Of a stretch of 33,575 bases of DNA, positions 20,568 through 33,036 are shown in pieces. The DNA comes from Phellopilus nigrolimitatus. Lineage: Eukaryota > Basidiomycota > Agaricomycetes > Hymenochaetales > Hymenochaetaceae. Made by a program: the position numbers and the translations under genes. The notes under the pieces were generated by a model, which saw only the letters and a program-made list of their open reading frames with translations, searched no databases and was not told the origin of the DNA. Location of the stretch: positions 1 to 33,575 of the forward strand of contig JAJOHG010000282.1 of the NCBI GenBank assembly GCA_021029095.1. Direction: 5' to 3'. Position 1 is the first letter of the stretch, and the number at the start of each line of letters is the position of its first letter.

Positions 20568-22308
20568 TCACCTCCACGGATCGAATGCCACCTTTCCCCA
20601 CTCGCCTCTCGCGAACTTCGCATACGCCTCTGGCGCATCCTCCATGCTCACTACCCTCTCCACTCCCGCTACGCCCGCCGCGCCGCCAGCCTCCACGTCT
20701 CCCAGCGCAGCGCCGGCCCCCACGCCACCAAACACGTCCTGCCTGCGCCGCAGCAGGTCCGCCGCGAGAGGGAAGACGGTGCGCACGGGGCAGCGTCCGA
20801 AGACAGCCGCGATGTTCTTGTTGTAGAGCGCGCGCCCTGTGAAGGGCACGGGCGGCGCCTGGTGTACGCCCGCGGAGACGAGCACGCCGAATGGCCGGAG
20901 GAGCGCGTACGCGAGCGTCAGCGCGGCATTGTTGCCCACGATCTAGGGAAAACATACGTCATAACAGGTCGAGCTGTCAGTAACAAATGACACTGGTTGA
21001 GCAGAAAGCTTATACCTCAAGGACAGCATTGCAGCCCACTCCGCCCGTCACCTCCTGTACGGAGACTTGTGTGTCTTCGGGAGACCCGAGGATGAATTCA
21101 CATGCACCGCGTGCAGTCGGCGGCAATGCTTCATAGACAGCGGCCATTTTTGTCCTGCGCGCCTCGACGGTGTCGATCGCGAACAGGCGGAAGCGCATCG
21201 AGAGGCCACTGAGAATGTCGAGAAGCGCTACGATCGCGCACTTCCAGGATAAATGTTATCAATACAGGAGTACGGTTTAAAGCTTTTAACTCACGACGCC
21301 AACTGGACCGAGGCCGATCACCGCGATCGACAGCACGCGGTCTTCCTCTTGCATGCCAGGCCACAGCGAGTCCTTGAGAAGTGTCCTCAAGGACCCTTCC
21401 ACCCCTTCCCCGCCGGAGACTCCGTCGTTTGGTTGTACCAGTCCGCCAACAGACGCAAGCGGAAAGCGCTCTCCGCGAATGATAGGTAGGATGTTCGGGT
21501 GCTGCAGCGCTTGGAGCGCGGCGAAGACGCCCGTCGGGAGGATATCCGAGAGGAGAAGCAGGGAGGGGTCCGAGATTTCTGAAAGCGGATTTTCTTGCGA
21601 GGAAAGGCGATCGGAGGCGTATTCGATGACGAAGAGCGTCCCGCCGGCCCTTGGGACGCGTACGTATTGCGCCTGCCCTCCCGGGAGAGCCTCCGAGCCG
21701 AAGAGCAGCTGGTGAGCGCAGCGCGAGGTGAAGCCAATGCGGCAGAAGCTTTGAAGATGCAAGTACAGTTGTATAGGCAACTGGATATAGTACAGCATAT
21801 TGAGGGACTTACTGGCATTCTGCGCACGATGAAGTGAACGGAGAGACAATTTTGTCGCCAATCGCAAGCGTCGAATACAAAGGAGGTCGGTTTGTAGCGT
21901 TCGGCGAGTAACTCGATCCAAGAGCGACGACCTCTCCGATAAATTCGTGGCCAGTGACAATTCTATCGACGTATGTTACTTTTCAACCGAGGGTTGATTT
22001 TGAGATCCGGAACGTACGCATTATTGATCTTCTCGTGTCCTCGATAACCGTGCAAATCGCTCCCACAAAGACCAGCGAGCTGAAGTATTATTTAGAAAGA
22101 ATTTGGCTGGTTTGAGTGGATCTCTGGACCTTGATCTTAACGATGGCATCATCAGGATGCTCTATCCTGGAAACATAGATAATCAGGATCGTCTCTTGTT
22201 TGATGTCACATGAACTTACTTCGGAGTCGGAATAGTCTCGACATGGATCGAGAGGTCCGCAGGATGGAGCCGCACGACCTTGTGAGCTTCAGGCAGAACT
22301 ATAGACAT
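20568..22308 (-). CDS. zinc-dependent alcohol dehydrogenase family protein, 463 aa
   Basis: This is a medium-chain, NAD(P)-dependent oxidoreductase acting on alcohols or aldehydes. Exons in coding order: 22308-22220, 22166-22130, 22079-22018, 21962-21813, 21748-21295, 21240-21016, 20942-20568. The catalytic zinc site has C47 in LCGSDLHGYRGHE and the GHE pair H68-E69. The structural zinc site C109, C112, C115, C123 has the canonical 3-3-8 spacing. The Rossmann motif is GLGPVGVCA (about 258-266). At 463 aa it is about 100 residues longer than classical ADHs. The extra length lies mainly between the structural zinc site and the Rossmann fold, plus a Gly/Ala-rich stretch near the C-terminus (GGVGAGAALGDVEAGGAAG). 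Exon 2 ends at a weak GTCCAG donor. The substrate is unknown. It is codirectional with the NmrA-like and OYE genes. Confidence 0.88.
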
Positions 22309-22785
22309 ACTGTCATGCAGACGATGTCGAACGGATATGAGAGACGATAGAGACTAGAAACAGATGCCTCAGAAGGTATCTTCACGTCTCATGACCATGA
22401 CGCGCGGAAACACGAGCGGAGGATACGAAGCCGCATCTGTCGGTCCCACTATCCGTGCCTTTGAATTGTTTTTTAGATGCATCCCGTTATCCTGGAAGGC
22501 TTTGCGTTGTTCGTTTCCGGAGAACGAGCCCTCGTTGACCTTGCCTTGGCTTGCATAATGAAGAATACGATATCCAGTGTGGTTGTGAGAGGCGAGTTTC
22601 AGAGATTATGCTCGCAACGATTTCGTTCGATTAACTAACAACCTCTATTACGTAATGGCGTCTGTCCCTGAATACTCCTGTTTTTCGCGCTGCAAAAGAA
22701 AGACAAAGGGAATGAGAAGGATAAAGAAATAGTAGTACAATGAAATTCCAATTTGGCTGTCGATACATTCTGTTAGTACATACAT
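22309..22785. other. spacer between NmrA-like and alcohol dehydrogenase genes
   Basis: About 480 bp hold the 3' end of the NmrA-like gene and the upstream region of the alcohol dehydrogenase gene. Only a 64-codon frame (22364-22558) without motifs is open. No TATA box is visible near the dehydrogenase start. Confidence 0.4.
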
Positions 22786-24100
22786 TTAAACTCCTGCCAG
22801 CGCTACGTCTTCGACCGTTTTCCATTTCCACAGTCGTTCGCGCGGGTTGACAAGTTCATTTGAATTGTCACTAGAGAAGTCGAGTTTGCCTTCACCCATG
22901 AGAATGCTGCCCCAGAGGAACGGTAAATAAAGATAAAACTTGCTTCGATTTGACAACGTACCGGATATGTTCTGCAGGCCATCCTACCCGGCCTGCCGTG
23001 CATTCGTCCTTCAACCTTTCCTTCTCCTTACGTAAGTCCTTCTCCACAATCTCAACCCGACTCTCTCCAGAATCTCCTCTCTTTCCATCGTGTTCAAACG
23101 CAGCTGCTACTTCCACTGCGCTGCGCGGGGAGCCCGAGATGCGCACATAGTCCGGCACGCTGTCCGAGAGTGCGGCGGGAGAGAGCATCGCGAGGATCGC
23201 GAGCTGCGCGACAGCGCGTCCAATATCTTCCTTGCTTGTATATGTCACTCGTGTGGAGGACGATCCGTAGGTAGTGATAGTGCGTGTCTCGAGATCGTTC
23301 CCAACTTTAAGGGAAGAGGAACAGGAATATCAGAAAGCGTGCTTTACCGTTATCGAAGGATGGAAACGAAACGCTTACATCGCGACTAGTCAGAAGTCAG
23401 AGTTGCGCGCAGGCTGAAAAAAGCGGAAGACGCACATGCAGCGAGTCTTCCAGAAAAAGGCCCGTATAAACCGGCATAACTTTCATGTCGCATCCTTTCC
23501 TTGACGCCAGTTCTCTTACATACGAGACGTGTTTGCTTTTCTTGACCCATTCTTCATGGTCATAACCAGGAAAGTCGTTCAGACGGTGGTCACTATGGTC
23601 GGTCTCCGTGAGCTCAACGGCTTGAACGTAGAAAGTTGAAATTTGAGTTGAAGGTTGAAAGAGAACGTACACGCCAAACTCGCTAGGGAAGTACACCTTC
23701 GCGCCGATTTCGACCGCTGCCTCCGCAAGCATGTCCTTCACACGCGCATCCACTTGATTCAGTACGTTCACCACGATATCGACGCCCTTCAGCGACTCCT
23801 GCAGCCGCCCCGCGCTTTCCAAGCTGCTTTGGTCAAAAGAGAATTGCGCCAGTTCAGCGCCAAGGGCGGCAAGCCCCTGCGCTTTCGGCGAGGTCGGGTC
23901 GCGCGTGAAGACAATGACACGAGAGAAGAATGGCTTGAATGTCGTCAGAAAGGTTTCGGTGATGACTTGGCCTAGAAGAGAACTGGGTGAATGTTTGGCA
24001 TCTGGGGAACAAATGGACACGCACCAAGCCTTCCGGTCGCGCCTGCAACGGCAACGACGGACTGACTTCTGCTCAACAGCGCACTCGTTGTGTGCGACAT
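22786..24100 (-). CDS. NmrA-like / isoflavone-reductase-like NAD(P)-binding protein, 337 aa
   Basis: This is an atypical short-chain dehydrogenase fold of the NmrA/PCBER group, acting either as an NADPH-dependent reductase or as a redox sensor. Exons in coding order: 24100-24025, 23971-23673, 23603-23436, 23385-23379 (7 nt), 23304-22962, 22906-22786. Phase closes throughout. The nucleotide motif VAVAGATGRLGQ is at 16-27, and VIVFTRDPTSPKA follows as the second strand, typical of NADPH preference. KVYFPSEFGTDH is the family's FxPSEFG segment, and VTYTSKEDIGRAVA is the conserved late helix. The 7-nt microexon restores the frame between DSLH and the GNDLETRTITTYG block. Without it a stop follows. 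The length is slightly above the usual 300-310. It lies 400 bp from the OYE gene, and a joint role in small-molecule reduction is inferred. Confidence 0.87.
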
Positions 24101-24500
24101 GGTGTATATCGACCAGAATGGTGCGCTAGTGGAGGTCAGGCCATTTGGCGTTGAATCGAGAATCAAGTGTCATCCACCGGAATTTACATAAGTCGCGCTG
24201 TTTCACGGCATGTCGGCTTGCGTGTCGGAGTTTACACGTTGAGGTCGGCCGTCAAGAACTGGAAGCGTTCGCGCAACAAATTCGAAGATAAAAACAATTT
24301 TATAGCTCTGCGGCACTTTCTTATTGCCTCAGCCACGACGATCCTGCTTTCGGATTGTGTTTTGACCGGTACGCACCCAAAAAACGATTATCTGGAAATA
24401 CATGTACATTTGACTTGAAGCTTTTAACCACGGAACAAATCGACGAAATATTGTACAGTACGGCAATAAACTTGCAAATTTTATGCTTGATAGACCGCAT
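24101..24500. other. spacer between OYE and NmrA-like genes
   Basis: About 400 bp carry the 3' end of the OYE gene and the promoter of the NmrA-like gene, both on the minus strand. An 83-codon plus frame (24167-24418) has no motif. No TATA box is visible. Confidence 0.4.
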
Positions 24501-26213
<1,713 letters not shown>

Positions 26214-26293
26214 GTTGAGATCTCAGTAGGACGGTTCAGTGGACCAGGTTGTGAGTGGACGACAATGATAATAGGTCTCCTGAACTCTTGAAT

Positions 26294-26301
26294 CTTTTAT
26301 A
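26294..26301 (-). promoter_or_regulatory. TATA box of the OYE gene
   Basis: TATAAAAG on the minus strand lies 81-88 bp before the OYE start at 26213, the same spacing as the TATA box of the metalloprotease gene. Confidence 0.6.
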
Positions 26302-26792
26302 CGACAGCGCTCACTGCGATTACAGAGCAAAGGTTCCACGATCGCCTGGAGAAGCCCGGATGTGGACGATCAAATCACCGACAGACCTGAACTTATTGAG
26401 TTCAATGGAGTTTGAAAGACTGACTATAGTTCGCATTCAGTATACCCGCGCGACGGAAAGCTGATCATAGCTTACTCGTATCAACAACAATCGCTTCAAG
26501 ACGCATACCCGCGCCCGACTCGGCGGCCTAACGTGCTGAGTGAAGTCTCCGTTTCACGTACCTGTCGAAGGAGTAAGATTCCAGATACATACTTGTCCGA
26601 CTCGGCACTTCAACGAGGTGCTGAAAGTCGCAAGCGAGTTGTAATTAATCTACCAAGTGCAAGGACAGTACATGACTTCAGCTCGTCCTTAATATTCAAG
26701 AACCTTATGATTTCGGTGCATATCTGGCCTGCGGATCAGAGCACAGCTCTGCAACCATTGCAACCGTAGTATTGATGGTCGAACCTGCGTGT

Positions 26793-26809
26793 GCACGTGG
26801 AACACGTGC
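26793..26809. promoter_or_regulatory. 17-bp palindrome with two CACGTG E-boxes
   Basis: GCACGTGGAACACGTGC is an inverted repeat of two 7-nt arms around GAA, each carrying a CACGTG (26794-26799 and 26803-26808). It lies about 580 bp upstream of the OYE start and 1.1 kb upstream of the MFS start. It is a plausible double site for a bHLH dimer pair, and the spacing equals that of the pair at 11871-11885. Confidence 0.45.
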
Positions 26810-27854
26810 CCGGTGCTCTTGGCGCGCTGTTTTGATTCCGGGTCCTCGTCCCTCTTGTGGGCACCTACAATATGAATGCAGATTGGAATTTCAGAGTAAG
26901 TGACATGGTTTCACGGGGCACGCCAATTTGCTTACTTGGGAAAAACAGGACGTTTGCTAAGGTAAGGTTTCCGAACACGAAGAGGAAGAAGGGTAATATA
27001 TAGAGAAGACACCAAGCTAGAGATGCGCGGCTCCAGCGAGGACGGCGCGCAACGCGCATGTAATTCGATCCTTGAATTGCGGTGCGTCGCCCGAAACGTC
27101 TGTACGAGTGAATTAAACGAAGATTCTGAGAGGGCAGAACAGTCCAGGCGCAGGCCAAGATGGAAGGGACGTTCGCGTCTCTGAAATCGGGCGCAATTTT
27201 ACAAATACAGGTGAGTCAGAAAAGTCTTCGCTCCCCTGAAAAGGAAAGCGGTTCCCATCTGCCTTGTTCAGGGAAGAAACGGGGCCAATTCATGTTTGAC
27301 TGTGCATAACCTACGCTCTTATAAGCGTATAATATGTATCTGCTAATTAGTTTGTGCGTGAGCTAAGCTGACAGCATACCATAAGTGACAACTCGACGAC
27401 GCGGCATCGTTTGCTACGCAGGCGGGAATCGCCTTCCTTTTCCATGGGGCGAAGACTTTTCTGACTGTACATGTATTGTGAATGCTCGCCGCGCGGATGA
27501 GTGATGAAGACCGGCTCGGGCGTCTCGCCAAGTACTAGTACACCCTTCTCGATCTTCGTGGAAGCCACCGTAAGTGTCAGTTACTAGTACTACGGTAACT
27601 CGGTCTACAGTAGTCCTGCAACGATATCATGAATTCACGTCAGCATCATGGAGGTGTTCCATTATGAAGTTCCAGAGCCTAAATTCGTCCATTCATTGTT
27701 CTAAGCGATGGGTAAGTGAGAAAGAACCGCTTGCGAACGGCTCCGGATCAGCGGTTCTTTTACTCAGGAATTCTTCTTGAAGTCGACGGCGGCCGCCTGG
27801 GCATGCAACCGGTTCAAATTAAAAATGCTTGGTTGTTTCTCTTTCGCAAAAACC

Positions 27855-27860
27855 TATAAA
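27855..27860 (+). promoter_or_regulatory. TATA box of the MFS transporter gene
   Basis: TATAAA lies 50 bp before the start codon chosen at 27910, which supports that start and implies a very short 5' leader. Confidence 0.55.
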
Positions 27861-27909
27861 GCTAGCGAAGAGACGACATGACTTGCTTCATCTTGCCCCC
27901 TTGCTAGTC

Positions 27910-30144
27910 ATGGGCCACGGAGTCGGAATCCTACCTGATCGACACCTTGGAGAGAATGTTCCGGGTGCGTTTTGCCTTTTGCATTTGATTATTGCTCTAG
28001 TAGTCTGACATATACCCGAAGGAACTTCTCTGCTCGATGACCTCTACAATCATGGTACGGGATCCGTTGACGCGCCGGCCGCGGAACTCAAGCGAGGGAA
28101 GGGAGGCATCATCCTCATTCCACAACCCTCTGACTCGCCTAACGATCCTTTAAACTGGCCTGTCTGGCGCAAGATGATGCTTATGCTCACGCTCACTTTC
28201 GGCGCTGGCGTCGTGGGTGCGTTCGGGCCCATCATCGGTGCCGGCCTCGTCGAAGTTGCGGAGAACCTCGACACGAATGTTGGCATACTCTCGATGATGA
28301 CTGGTGACCTCATTTTAGCTAGCGGGCTTATTCTGTTGCTGTCCGCGCCCGCGAGCGTCATCTGGGGTCGACGTCCCGTTTTTCTTCTCGGGAACGTGTT
28401 CCTACTCGTGAGCTCAATTATGAGCGCGGTGGCAAAGGATGTGGGGAGTCTTACTGCTGGCCGAATTATCGGAGGCATTGGGATGGCCCCCATCGAGTCC
28501 CTCGTTTCTGCGACCATTGCGTATGTTCTCTATCTGTCTAAGAGGTATCTTCTAAACTACTTCCAGTGATATCTTCTTCGTCCATGAGAGAGGGACTTGG
28601 ATTGCTGTCTGGAGTGTAAGTGTCATATTCTCCCCGTACGAGATACTCACTGATTCTCCTCCTGATCCAGTTCGCCATGCTAGGCGGCGTATGTGGCGTC
28701 TCCATAGTGAACGGTTACTTGATCGAAAATGCGTGCGTCTATTGATTCTGATCATTCCTGTTCCGCAGACGCTGAACCTCTACATAGATCTTGGAGAGTT
28801 TGCTTTGCAATCGAGGCAGTTTTGGTATGTTCAATAACCACCGTTTTCGATTTATTTTCTAAGCGTGATCCTTCCAGTGTGGGGTCCTGCTCATCATGAC
28901 CATACTTTTTGTTCCCGAGACTGCTTACGTTCGCCAAAACGTCCACACGATATCTGACCTTGGCGCTAAGTCTGGGTTCGGCTCCGCTTCGAAGAACTCA
29001 TCTCGCAGCACGTTTTCATCGGATGAGGATGTCTCTGTTGAAGGAAAAACACTCGACGTCGAAAGCTCAAGGAAAGAAGTCGCGAACTCGTTCTTCCATC
29101 TGATGAGACCGTGGGCGGGACACCGGTTTTCTGACCAAAGCTTCTTGAAACTTGGTTCACGCGTGCTGTCTCTCGCGGCCAGTCCTGTCATTGCGTGGGC
29201 AATCATCGTTTTTGGGACGTCGAGTACATGGTGTACGTCCCTTCTTTATAACTTGGCTTGTGCAGCCAGCGTGGTTAACCGTGCTATTTACGTTCAGTGG
29301 TTGCGCTTTCCGTATCCGTTTCGCTACTTTTCTCCGACCCACAGTTCGGTTACGACTTCAAACCGGGACCCGTAGGTCTTATCTCGGGTATCGGGCCATT
29401 CATCGCAGCATTTCTCGGTAACCTGATGGCAGGCCCGCTGAGTGACTGGACAGTAAGATATATGTCTCGCAGGAACGGTGGTGTCTACGAACCAGAGTGC
29501 GTTTCAAGCCTCATCTCGCTTCTAAGCTTTCTAATTTGAGAAATCTACGTTTAATTCGCTGTAAAGGTTTCGTCTTTTGATGGTCATACCGCTCGTTATC
29601 TCGACCACGATAGGATACTTTGGCTGGGCAATTAGCGCGAGCCTCGAGGAGCTTTGGATCGCACCTGCGATCTTCTACTCGCTCATCAACTTTGGACAGG
29701 CAGTTGGGGCCATAGCGTGAGCAATTCCGTTCTTCGTCTAAATGATTTACGAACATATTCGACCAGCGTTGTGACATACATTGTCGACTCGCATTCGCGC
29801 TTTGCTCCTGAGGCCTTTGCATCAATGGGGTAAGCTCCTTCAATTCGCCATTTGGGTGAGGTCTTTGATCGTCTGTATTTGGAATCCAGTATCTTCAGAA
29901 GCTTTTTCACGTTCGGCATAACGTATGTCATCACCGACTGGATCGCCAGCCAAGGTGCGTCTCTTTCTTTCCCATCTCTGTTTACCTGAGTAAGCTCAAA
30001 TATCTTGCTCTCCAAGGTGTCCTTCGGACCTTCTGCACGATCGGTGGTATCAACATTGGTGTTTGCTTGATGACGATACCAATGTATATCTATGGCAAAC
30101 GTGCTCGCAGTTGGGTTTATAGGTCATCGTGGATGCCCTCGTGA
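27910..30144 (+). CDS. major facilitator superfamily transporter (DHA1-like), 553 aa
   Basis: This is a plasma-membrane antiporter of the fungal drug/metabolite export type. Exons: 27910-27964, 28022-28520, 28567-28615, 28671-28732, 28788-28824, 28878-29232, 29298-29496, 29567-29716, 29767-29829, 29890-29954, 30017-30144. Phase closes at each. The cytosolic N-terminus ends in SDSPNDPLNWPVWRK, the hallmark before helix 1 of this subfamily. ASVIWGRRPVFLLGN is motif A of loop 2-3, and GRIIGGIGMAPIESL covers helix 4. A Ser/Asp-rich cytosolic loop (SSRSTFSSDEDVSVEGK) links the two six-helix halves. The protein ends MYIYGKRARSWV, typical of the family. Its divergent pairing with the OYE gene suggests export of a product or toxicant handled by the redox enzymes (inference). 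Confidence 0.93.
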
Positions 30145-30828
30145 TTCTTCAATGTGCTTTGTTTGTCTATTCGTGACCACATTCTTTACTGTTGTTTTGG
30201 CTACTTGTGACCACAGTCTTTACTTTCTTTCTTGGTATGTCTCATTATAAAGGGCACGGTGTGTTTTTATAAAGCTTCGCGATGAAAGATCTGCGGTGCC
30301 ATGTCGGTGTGTTCAAGTTGTCATTACCAAACGTCAACGTTAGGAGGATTAGAATACAATGCGGTGCATAATATGTTGTAGTATTTCAGCACGTTCATAG
30401 GTACTGGTGTCAGTAGCTATGTCCTCAATGGAAGTAGTTTCGGTATCTAAAGCCGTGGTGTCTGAAGCCGACATGGATCCTCCACAACGAGCCCGAGAGA
30501 TGCTTGTTAAGTCCTGAGTGATTACACTGTCCGCAGTACTGAAAGTGTCGTTGGCTTTTGTAAGTCGTATATGCGAAGCACCCGTATATCCGAGCACCTT
30601 GTTCGGTGCGTTCAGGAACCTTTCATACGCACGCGCTCATACCTACGCTTAAATTGAGGCCTGCGCGCCAATACGAAGACGGTCACGTTTGGTAGATGAG
30701 TGCGCGTGGCAGACGAACGAGGGCCCAGGATTCCATTATGCATCCACTCGCGAAACTAGCAGCTTCACGGCATTCCAGCTCCGAATTTGTAAGCTGCATG
30801 CTTGGATTTCAGACCTGGATCTGCTTAC

Positions 30829-30931
30829 CTCTCTCCTTCGGCAATAGGAATACGAGTGGGGTTGCCGTGAAATTGCCGTACCGCGGAGCAAGTGAGATAG
30901 CGAAGCGGCGGATGTTCGGATCTGAGATTTG
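30829..30931 (-). other. possible isolated exon or gene relic
   Basis: On the minus strand a frame reads SDPNIRRFAISLAPRYGN and continues for 14 more protein-like residues before an AG|GTAAGC splice donor at 30829/30828. The residue composition and the good donor suggest an exon. No family is recognised and no partner exon could be joined confidently. Confidence 0.2.
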
Positions 30932-32757
30932 AGATGTAGGAAGGAGGTAGCTAGAGCGTGAGTAAGAGAGCGGGCGAGACGAGGAAAGAAAAAAATAACT
31001 CGGGATGAAGATTATTGATTTGAATTAGCCTGTTGATCCAGTAGTGTGGGGATCAAAAAGGCGTCAAATAGCTTTCTTGAATTTGATTTTCTTTTCTTTA
31101 ACGATGGTCATCAACAAGGCAGAGGACATCACGCGCTTACTACAGTAGAGGGACTAGCCAAGAAGCGCCGTGGATCTGGAAAGGCCGAGTACACTGGTCG
31201 GATGACATGCATCAGAGCGTTAGAGCCATGAACTCCAGACTTCGGACTTCGAAATTGAGGTCGGGTCCGGAGAGACGAGACTATGCTGGCGCACAGCGTC
31301 GAGCGCACTGGCTACGAAGATGAATACATGAATACACTGCGAAGGGCTGTCCCTTCCACGCTGATATCAGAGCAGACGTGGGCGAAGGCGAAGGCAGCTG
31401 CTTATTATCGCTGGTGGAGCGCACACCCAATGGCACGGCCTGAAGAGACGACATCGGGCGTCCTGGCTCGCGTAGGTGAAGAAGACGCAGAGTCATTAAA
31501 ATTGGGAATACGATGCAAGCCCAAACACTATTTCGCAATTGTCGTTCCGGATTCCACTTCTAGGGATGACAGATTGAGGGAGCTTTCAGGAGCGGGATAA
31601 GAGTGCAGAAAAGGAGCGCAAGTATGAGAGGTGACTGAGAGACGGAAGATATCGGCGAAAAGATGCACGCGAAACGGAGTAGAGCGAGTAGCAAAAGAGA
31701 TGTGCTGTAGGCGTTGTTGCAGGAAAATCTGTGCGAGCGGGCTGCGTATATTTGTGCAGCTATACGGACGAACAAAGTGGATCACGATTTGCGAGCAACT
31801 TGCAATGGCTAATTGGAGCCACGACGCGGGATTGAGCCCACAAGCATGCAGAAACAAAGGGAAGACAACTGCGCGCTGCCAGCCGAAGCACTGCGATTGC
31901 GTATGAGTATTATACAACCCTCGTCTCTCATTAAAAGGAAAGAACGTCGATCGAGAACTCAGTTGATCTAACAGCTCGCCCCTCAGTCCGGAGGATCCGT
32001 AGTGGAGTGAATGCCTGCCCAAGCGAAGACAAGAACGTCCCAAGGCTCTGCACGAGGCATTGCAGTAGCGGAGCTTCCTCCGAATAAGAAAGCTCGCATT
32101 GATTCTTTCGGGGCCATTGGAAAGGTATACCGCCCGCAATCGAGCCATTTCTCCTAAATCATGAAGACATTCTTGAACAGAGAAGTACCATCCTACTGCC
32201 AGCTTTGCTTTTCTCAGAAGATGCAGCTCGCATGTTCCGAAAAAGACACAGAAGGTGCCGTGAGATGATCAGAGCATCGGATTAGACGTTAAATTGGAGC
32301 GTCCGCGAATATGAGGATCAACGCTCCTCGATATCTTCCGCGCCGATGCCAGAAGCATCGTCATTTTACGAAGCCAAGATCAGTTTTTGCAGCCTTCACT
32401 CCCGTTACTAGCTCGTTGTCCATACACCTTCCAAGCCTCGAGAATATGAGTTCCTCCTGGTGTACCCAAGGATGTCCAGACGGCGAGCCGGCCATTTTTA
32501 AGCGCCAGAAAGTACAACTTCCGTAGAAGAAACAGGCGATACGAGTGAAAGCGGTCTGTATGGGCGGCGAGGTCATTTGACTTGCTTTAGTGATAGAAGA
32601 TCCCACAAGCTGAATGTCTCTACGGGATCCCCGAGACAAAATAGAGGCTCAATGAGTAGCAGTTGACATTTTCGGCCGCGAGTCACTCCATTTCGCTGAA
32701 CGCCGTGATGAAGATATGCTGCCAATGAAGTATCAGGTCATTTATTTCATTAAATCG

Positions 32758-33036
32758 CTAGTCACCTGTCCCAGCTGTCGGATACTGGCGCGAAGATATG
32801 AGCGTAAGATGTTCAACGGGTGAGAGGCTCAGAGGCGAAGGCGGCACCAGCGCGGGTAAAGTGACGGTGAACGTAAAACAAATTGGATGAAGACCGATAT
32901 CTTCGTCGATCTTTCCGACCAATCTGTGTACGTCGCGAAAGCCAAGCAAAATCCAGGTTGATTCTTCAGTCGATGTCGTCAGATCGACTTCGCCCTTTCG
33001 CAGGAAATTTGTGCCAGGTAAGCGCTCGAAGAGCAT
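32758..33036 (-). CDS. hypothetical protein fragment, 92 aa
   Basis: This frame runs from an ATG (MLFERLPGTNFLRKGEVDL) to TAG with balanced, protein-like composition and segments such as STWILLGFRDVHRLV and LSPVEHLTLISS. The latter vaguely recalls the leucine-rich strands of the large F-box families of agaricomycetes, but no F-box or complete repeat is visible. Neighbouring minus frames at 33103-33321 and 32361-32639 might be further exons of one gene. I could not find phase-keeping splice sites joining them. Confidence 0.25.
   Translation of the reverse strand: MLFERLPGTNFLRKGEVDLTTSTEESTWILLGFRDVHRLVGKIDEDIGLHPICFTFTVTLPALVPPSPLSLSPVEHLTLISSRQYPTAGTGD

Larger units (their letters stand above)
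26214..27909. other. 1.7-kb region between divergent OYE and MFS genes
   Basis: This is a probable two-sided control region. It contains a TATAAAAG for the OYE gene (26294-26301), a paired CACGTG palindrome (26793-26809) and a TATAAA for the MFS gene (27855-27860). Minus frames at 26865-27158 and 27347-27568 are open. The second begins MASTKIEKGVLVLGETPEPV and reads like protein, but it is short, with no family I recognise. It may be a relic or a small gene. Confidence 0.4.

Noticed and set aside
23379..23435. Reading the NmrA-like gene as a frameshifted pseudogene
   Set aside because: A 7-nt microexon with proper AG and GTAAGC borders restores the frame, and all downstream exons remain open and conserved.
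31528..32148. 206-codon minus frame at the right end
   Set aside because: It has random-looking composition, rich in Ser/Arg/Cys, with no motif and conflicting exon-like frames on the other strand.
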